Assembly (NCBI GenBank): GCA_035772405.1
Contig: JAYKKM010000114.1
Location: 866,001 to 930,000, forward strand
Direction: 5' to 3'
Length of the DNA: 64,000 bases
Source: Chrysogorgia sp. JL179-B06
Lineage: Eukaryota; Cnidaria; Anthozoa; Scleralcyonacea; Chrysogorgiidae
Below the pieces are notes generated by a model. It searched no databases, was not told where the DNA came from, and saw only the letters and a program-made list of their open reading frames with translations. A program made the translations under genes and the position numbers. Positions 58,141 to 64,000 of this stretch are shown one piece after another. Each line of letters opens with the position of its first letter. Position 1 is the stretch's first letter.

Positions 58141-59860
58141 TTAGATGGCGGCAGTTTTACTATGCTGCGTTTGCCTGAAAGAAAGTTCTGGGGCACATAT
58201 CTGTTCTGTGTCACAAAACAGTACATGTCATATGTTCGGAAACAAGTGAAAATGATGAAGACGAAGGTTATGGCCACGCTGTTGCTTGCAAAAATTGTTC
58301 CGCCTCTGGAAGCAGTGACGATACTGGCGAACCTCCAGTCAAGAAAACATTGGACTGGCAAATTAAGTATACTTCACAGTCCGACACCCTCAAACACAAG
58401 AAGCCTCAGCCTGCGAAAGAATGGTTTGATGAATCGAAATCGTGTATTTAAGTAACGTGTTTTCGAAATAGCCACGAGCCCAGCATTTATGTCACGCCGT
58501 GATAATAGCACAAAAGAACGTCACCTGAAGAGGCGACATGCAGGGGAAACTAACGATATTAAAATATTGAATTTTAATTGCGGAAAAGAAATGGATGAAA
58601 TATTTTAATATTTTCTTTCTTTTTTAAAAGGAAAGGATTCATGCCAAATTGTCAAAAATAAACAGAGGCTAATTACATTTGCAGGCATTGCAGCAGCTTG
58701 TCAGGTATTGATTTCATACATTTAAATATGGTAACAATTGTATAAACTGTAAAGGTTGTAACTTGTAAAGCATTCTGATTATTATGGATAAGATACTGAC
58801 TACTGAGTCTCTAACCTCTTAAATATTTCGAGTTTCGAAAAAAAAGATCTATTATCATCGTTTCAATATGTTTAGCCTCCTTCGAAAAGCGGTCAAAAAG
58901 TTGATGGTTCCTGTACGCAAACGCGCATGGTAGCGGAAGTTACCGCAGAACTAGAAGAACACGAATCCGATGAAGCTGAACGTCCTGAAGCCAAAGATAA
59001 TGTGGCCCTAAGCTGTATGGCACTAACGGCAGTGGCTGAGCCTGAAACACCCCCAGTTCCACAAAATGAGAATGTCCACTCCGATTCCTCTTTAAAAGAA
59101 GATATTCACGAGCTTCATAAGAAATTAGATGAGGTAGTCATAGCCGTGAAAAGCATGAAAATGACAGCTTCCAATCAATCCGACGCTGGAAGAGCACCGA
59201 AATCATCCCCCGCAATATCTGCTTTTGATACCCAAAGTGAACAGATAGATTGGGGACATTTTAAAAATATTGTCGACCTCACCGAAAAGATCTTCAAAAT
59301 CAGATTTTATGGAGGTAATTCCGCAGAGAAAACGCCATCTGTTCTACGTTGTGACACCTGCTACAATCTTTTGCAATCGCGAATGAATGTTAAAGCAGCA
59401 CTAGATCGTGTAAAGTTGCTCTCAAAGGCATTGGCAAATACTCTGGTTCTTTGTCATCTGGACTGATTTTACCACCAGAGAAATCCGAGTTACTTGTGAA
59501 TGGAGGAAACCCATATTGGTACCGTATGAAGCACAACATCAAGCATCATTTGGCATGCGGCGGAGAACATTCGCAGTTGCATTTTGACGCTTTACAGCAC
59601 GAGGCAATGGTAAAGAAGCAACAGGCCAGAGGAGAACGAGTCACAAAACCTGGTTAGAATTGCTGTTTCCGTGATCAAGTCCAAATCTGCATCGCAGCGT
59701 TTTGAGAGCCAAATAGCCGCTCATGTCTCAACTGGGAGTGATCTTGGTGATTTTGGCCATTCTCGCAATCACCTCAACGAAATTATGGCCGCCATGAATG
59801 TTTGGATTGACCGCCAAACAGCCGTCTTCCTTTCAATGCCACTCGAGTCTACATTCCTCT
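58141..59860 (+). pseudogene. Decayed relative of family A (copy B)
   Basis: The pieces follow the order of family A. 58230-58452 has a Cys-containing acidic segment (ENDEDEGYGHAVACKNCSAS). 58480-58590 has a finger-like NSTKERHLKRRHAGE. 58927-59450 has an acidic/coiled segment ending CDTCYNLLQSRMN. 59452-59657 has KSELLVNGGNPYWYRMKHNI, matching ELYINGSNQEWYSLKSGL of A. 59671-59860 has ASQRFESQIAAHVSTGSDLG and GHSRNHLNEIM, matching A at the end of its exon 2. In A an intron interrupts this point (45056-45153); here the sequence runs straight through. The copy is cut at about 59860 by a Pif1 helicase fragment. Confidence 0.6.
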
Positions 59861-61287
59861 CATGGAAACCTATTTCTGCCTGTGATGTGACAGTGATTGG
59901 ACATATTGGAATTCACAGTGGTTGGTTTTCATTAAAAACAGGACCTCTATAGTTCTCAAATTCTACTGTTACTGCAATAGGTAAGTATGGTGGTTGGTGG
60001 TTGTTCTGATAGATAATATCAACAACTGTTCCAGTAGCCCCATTACAGAGGCCGACACTTGACCACAAATTCATGGTTAACATGACCCTGGCACCTTTTG
60101 CTAGAAACACAGCAGGTTGTAATCCAGACATATCATCTGAGGATATCTTTTTGGCCAATGCAGATGAATGGCGAGCATTAATATGAGCGATTGGATGCTC
60201 AAGTTTAGTTAGCTGGTCATGGTTGTAATTAGCAACTTGTTCATTACTATAAAAGAGTCTAGTAGAATCTTCAAAATCAGATAAATTAGTGACATTGGAT
60301 GGTTGATGTGTCAGAAGTAATTTCCAGTCATCGATTGTTGAGTCACCTTTACTTGCTCAGGTGTCATACCTTGAACACATTGATTTACCGTGAGTTTAAC
60401 AACTTTGTCAAACATAAATATGCTTGATAACCTTGTTCACCAACAGCATTTGATGGTTTAGCATGGTAAAAAGGTTTGTCCGCTGCTGGTGGTAATTGAC
60501 CTGGATCACCAGTTAAAATTAAAGATTTACCTCCAAATACTCTGTCATTATAACCAGTTGCTTGTTTGCAACGTTTGTCTATCCAACCAAAAGTAACTTG
60601 GCCAAGCATAGAGTATTCATCAATAATGATGTACTCAATGTTATTAAGACTCTCTTGTAATCTACACAAACTTTGTCCTGTCAGGTCTTTATTACCTCTT
60701 GATCCTACAGGTAACTTTAATAGAGAGTGCACAGTTACACCTCTAATATTATATGCTGCTTTACCTGTAGTAGCAGTAACTGCACATTTACTTGGTAAAA
60801 GGTTTCTAATAGCATTAATAAGGTAACTTTTACCAGTACCTGCAACACCATTTATGATAAGACATAATGGTTCTTTCACAGATGATGTATCATCAAAATG
60901 AGATTTAACAATGTCATATGCAAGTTTTTGCATTTCACTAAAACTGTTGATGTCAACAATGTCATATTGCTCATCAATAGTTTATCCTTCTTTGCTTGTT
61001 TTTATCCATGTTGGCATTTCATGGATTTGTTGTTCTAGATAATTGGCTCTGTCAAGATGCCAGTCATGAGTTGACTCTGGTGTTTGCTCAGAGTTGTCAA
61101 ATGGAGTATTAAGATCTGACAATATCATCCACTCTTCCCGAGTTCTCTCCTGTTCTTCAGAAGGTTCATCTTCTGGTTCTTGACTTTGAATGATCACAGA
61201 TTGTAATTTGTCAAACCAGTTTGGGACATTAGATTGTCCAAAAAAAAACGTTCGAAGAGTTCCAAAAATAACATACAACCACATCAA
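59860..61287 (-). pseudogene. Pif1-type helicase fragment (Helitron-like)
   Basis: Reading from 61287, the first frame has REEWMILSDLNTPFDN and stops at 60982. The same frame resumes at 60981 and has GVAGTGKSYLIN (Walker A), YIIIDEYSMLG (Walker B) and SLILTGDPGQLPP (motif III). After two frameshifts (about 60385-60160) the C-terminal part has GARVMLTMNLWSSVGLCNGA and, past an in-frame TGA at 59913, PICPITVTSQ. Pif1 helicases form one half of Helitron proteins, which is the likely source. No Rep/HUH domain was found in the window. Both ends look truncated. Confidence 0.75.
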
Positions 61288-62720
61288 AAGCCACCTTGAG
61301 AAGAAATACGGAACAAAGTTTGGCTATGGGACAATCTTGCAGTTATGCTGTGCCAGAAATAAAAGGAGACTGTCTGCAAAGAGATATTTTTGTGCAGCAA
61401 AGATTGTCGCAAAACGAGCATGTAAAGGTTTTGCCATTAAGCTAAACATTGACGCCCATTGGAGCTGCGCCTTTTACAAGGGACTTGACTATCTTCAGTT
61501 TAAAGATGGTTTGGATAAAACAATCCTCAACAGAGATGATGCTGCTGGATTTTGCTTAGATAGTACCTTCACGCACAAGCAGCATAAAGTACTTTCTGAA
61601 GTAGGAAACCCAGAACTTACCACCTACACAGACTTCTTAAACAAATACTCATCCAAGCTGCAGACAACTTCATATATGTTCCTTGAAACAAATACAACAC
61701 CTGAAATATCTGCTGGTGTGGTTAAAGTTTCTATTGTGCACAACAAGAGTCCAGCACAATGCAGCTGACTTAGAGATGCTACACAATTTCGAAGAAACAT
61801 CTTTTTCGTTAGCAAAACCGATTGAGTGTGTGCGTGTTGACGGAGCTACAGACGAAGGGCCCAGTCATGTAGAAGTACAATTTATGTGGACAGAGAGACA
61901 CATCAATCACAGAAAACAATGTACTTTGGTTACCACACGCTTTGCTGGAGGAAGTTACCTCAATAAAGTGGAATTACAAAATGGTTGTTTGGCACTAGGG
62001 CACTCCAATTTATTCATTCCATCTACCATTCTTGGCTCAAACTTTGACAGCAACCGAAAACTGGACAAAACAAAACTGAGGCAAAACTTGGAAGCTGCGA
62101 TTGATGTGTAAATGGATCACCATGTGGTGGTAAGCCAATACATCTGGTTAAAGAAGCACAAGATGAAATTTGTAAGAAATACCAGGAAAGAAGAGAAAGA
62201 TTGCACACGTTTTTGCGTGGAACCAACAAGCAAAAAGAAAAGCTGAAAGTTGAACATCCTGGCGATTACCAGTACTTTTCAAAGGTTCTGGATGTACAAA
62301 ACCGCCATATGGTTCCAAATCTTCCACAAAACTATATATTTATGTTGCTTCCGTGCTGCTGATCGTCCGGTTGAGGAGCCGCTCTGGTTTGAAAATGGCC
62401 CTCCCTTGACTTACCTACCTTTGCCAATACCAGACCCACAACGACCATGGGGAAAACTGTGTACAACTTGTCCTGGACCTTGTGTGGGTCGTTATATTTC
62501 TGATGGCCCTGGAAAAACAGTTCAACCACCAAAATTCTAAATGAATTTGCCAAAAAGAACACTGGGTTCTCAAAAGATAATGTATCCTCCTTTGCCAAGA
62601 AACGCCTCTTTGGTGAAGACGATGTAGAGATGTGGCTGAACAACGTACAAAAGATTAAAACAAAGGCAAAGTCCAAAAAGAAGGAAAGGAGGAAGGATAA
62701 GAAAGAAATTGAAAAAAGTA
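61241..62720 (+). pseudogene. Family C: broken DDE-like protein of unknown superfamily
   Basis: Frames in sequence encode ITYNHIKSHLEKKYGTKFGY, LCCARNKRRLSAKRYFCAAK, LNIDAHWSCAFYKGLDYL and GFCLDSTFTHKQHKV. After a frameshift at about 61745 comes ECVRVDGATDEGPSHVEVQF, then RFAGGSYLNKVELQNGCLAL and SNLFIPSTILGSN. After more shifts (about 62110, 62250, 62540) there is YIFMLLPCCRADRPVEEPLW, TTCPGPCVGRYISDGPGKTV and a Lys-rich tail. Two conserved Asp blocks (DSTF and VDGATDEG) and a late acidic site would suit a DDE enzyme. I recall similar multi-copy genes in cnidarians and sponges but no named superfamily. Its 5' end lies against the Pif1 insertion. Confidence 0.55.
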
Positions 62721-62836
62721 TGTTGATATACAGTCAATTCAAAAAAGGTTGTCTTTGAAACATATAAACCTTAAACATTGAGCGCGCAAGGTAGGTTGGG
62801 AATTCTTATTTAAATTCAGGAGCGCTTTGTTAGAAT

Positions 62837-63170
62837 GTGGCGGCCGAATACAGTCAAGATTTAAGATGGAGAATAATTTGGTTGACGGAAATAGTGGGTA
62901 TTGAGTTCAAGGAAGTGGGATTTTACCTACAGATATCGAATAAAATGACAAATCGCTATATTCAAAAGTTGAGAAATTTAGGAAATGTCAGCACGGCTAT
63001 CATCGGTAGACCGTATTATTGTATATCAATACATCCACACGAAGAACTGGTGACAATGAATTGCTGCTGCAGTATCCAGATAGAGCGATTGCAGAAGTAT
63101 TGCAAAAGTATATGAAGAAACGGGGTCGCAATATGTGTGCTCCACTCTTAATGATACTATCAAAAACATA
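62837..63170 (+). pseudogene. Tc1/mariner-type DNA-binding domain
   Basis: The frame (no ATG; it starts at a GTG) has YSQDLRWRIIWLTEIVGIEF, EVGFYLQISNKMTNRYIQKL (helix-turn-helix) and a GRPYYC linker. A frameshift at about 63050 leads to LLLQYPDRAIAEVLQK, the second helical domain. This is the paired-like N-terminus of Tc1/IS630-type transposases. No DDE part follows before 63.2 kb. Confidence 0.6.
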
Positions 63171-63615
63171 ACTCGGAAGGTTAGTGTCCAGTATATAACT
63201 GGTTTTTATACTATGATGATTTTGAAAAAATAAAATAATAAGTATTTATTAACGTCATGCTGAAATCTCTTTATTTAATCAAAATTGTACAACAAAGATG
63301 TGATGATGCGAGAGAAGAATTTTGAGCTTCGGCATGCTAATTATTACCTCGAGAGATGTTCGTTTTCCTTGACGCACATGTAAGTTGATTAATAATTTGC
63401 ATATTGTTTTGTGCTGACAATTAATTAATTGGGAACCAGGCGGGAATATCAAATTCCCACGAGAGTCTAAATGCGCAGAATTATTCTAAGGGCTGTTCAG
63501 TTAAAATTAAAGCATACATCCGATGGGAAATTTCACACCACTTGCATGTTGCCTTCATTGAACGTGTCAATGTATTTGCATATATATATTGCACGGACAG
63601 CACGGTGATTAAACG
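63171..63615. other. Non-coding stretch
   Basis: No gene seen. AT-rich. Confidence 0.35.
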
Positions 63616-63619
63616 ATGA

Positions 63620-63986
63620 ACCATCCACATTGTACTTAAAGTTGTGCGGCAGTCTAATAAAACTAAATATGATACGTACAGTCGTCAGAATGTACCAGTA
63701 TTTCAAGAATTCTTGGTGAATAATTTTGCAGACGAGCTTTCACCAGCTGATAAAGCCGATGCCTTTCAACTTGGATACATTGCTGGAAAAAAACGTCGAG
63801 TTGTTATAGGAAACGACGTTAACTTGGCAGAAGCATATTCGCTGATAAAAGACGGTTGGATAACACTTTGGGCTTATCCAGGCGTTCTACCCAACGTAAA
63901 ATCCAGGGGTTCGAAGCGAAGCTACTCAGACTCTCTGCCAAGCAATTCCAGCAAAAATGGTATACATATACACACGGAACATTTTT
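63620..63986 (+). CDS. Unrecognised exon at the right edge
   Basis: Reading from about 63620: TIHIVLKVVRQ, DTYSRQNVPVFQEFLVNNFA, DELSPADKADAFQLGYIAGK, then VNLAEAYSLIKDGWITLWAY. It is a compact alpha/beta-looking domain with no stop until 63986. A GT after ...SSKNG (about 63960) could be a splice donor. No methionine start was found, so the exon has an upstream partner or is decayed. I do not recognise the family. Confidence 0.35.
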
Positions 63987-64000
63987 AACTTCTAACTAAT

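Overview
The window reads as repeat-dominated metazoan nuclear DNA. Genes are split by short spliceosomal introns (about 50-400 bp) with GT...AG ends, the DNA is AT-rich with microsatellites, and nearly every recognisable protein belongs to a mobile element: a Polinton/adintovirus-like element, two hAT relatives, PIF/Harbinger, Kolobok-like, ISL2EU-like, Tc1/mariner, Pif1-helicase (Helitron-type) and L2/CR1-like LINEs. This mixture, the very short introns and the THAP, SWIM-YqaJ and BEN modules suit an early-branching animal such as a sponge or cnidarian. The sequence alone does not settle which. No rRNA, tRNA or CRISPR locus was seen.

Layout. 0-9 kb: the C-terminal end of a protein-primed B-family polymerase at the left edge, satellite and fold-back DNA, a broken hAT transposase (1.15-3.6 kb), a 3.06-kb TTAA-flanked element with a THAP/zinc-knuckle gene (5153-8213), and a broken Harbinger transposase (8.2-8.9 kb). 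9.3-22.9 kb: a decayed Polinton/adintovirus-like element. It has a packaging ATPase, basic and scaffold-like proteins, adenain-type protease, major capsid protein, amphipathic minor protein, penton-like protein, chromodomain integrase and a protein-primed DNA polymerase with three tiny introns. A Bcl-2-like remnant sits at the left end and a GRF zinc-finger gene at the right end.

23.1-28 kb: an almost full-length PHD-EN-RT LINE, a second LINE fragment and a 270-bp MITE. 28-33 kb: little of interest. 33.1-34.6 kb: minus-strand exon islands ending in a BEN-like exon. 36.5-39.6 kb: convergent SWIM-YqaJ and DDE_Tnp_4 genes (ISL2EU-type) plus an unrecognised conserved fragment. 39.9-41.3 kb: a LINE 3' end nested in a second hAT gene. 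41.7-42.2 kb: opposed THAP-transposase pieces.

44.0-47.3 kb: an intact four-exon, 1006-residue gene (family A), with a decayed relative at 58.1-59.9 kb. 48.1-51.8 kb: a large gene of about 1.2 thousand residues with an XPG/FEN-like (PIN-fold) nuclease region and a cysteine-rich tail, one frameshift from intact and flanked by a 12-bp inverted repeat. 53-56.7 kb: exons of an ATPase-like gene, one of them split by a 1.66-kb Tc1-like non-autonomous element. 59.9-61.3 kb: a Pif1 helicase remnant. 61.2-62.7 kb: a broken DDE-like gene of unknown superfamily. 62.8-63.2 kb: a Tc1-type DNA-binding domain. 63.6-64 kb: an unrecognised exon at the right edge.

The Polinton-like genes form a coherent virus-like set (genome replication, integration, capsid, maturation, packaging). 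Nearly all carry stops or frameshifts, so this copy is a fossil. The best candidates for something undescribed are the PIN-nuclease gene at 48-52 kb, family A/B, and the DDE-like gene at 61.2-62.7 kb.
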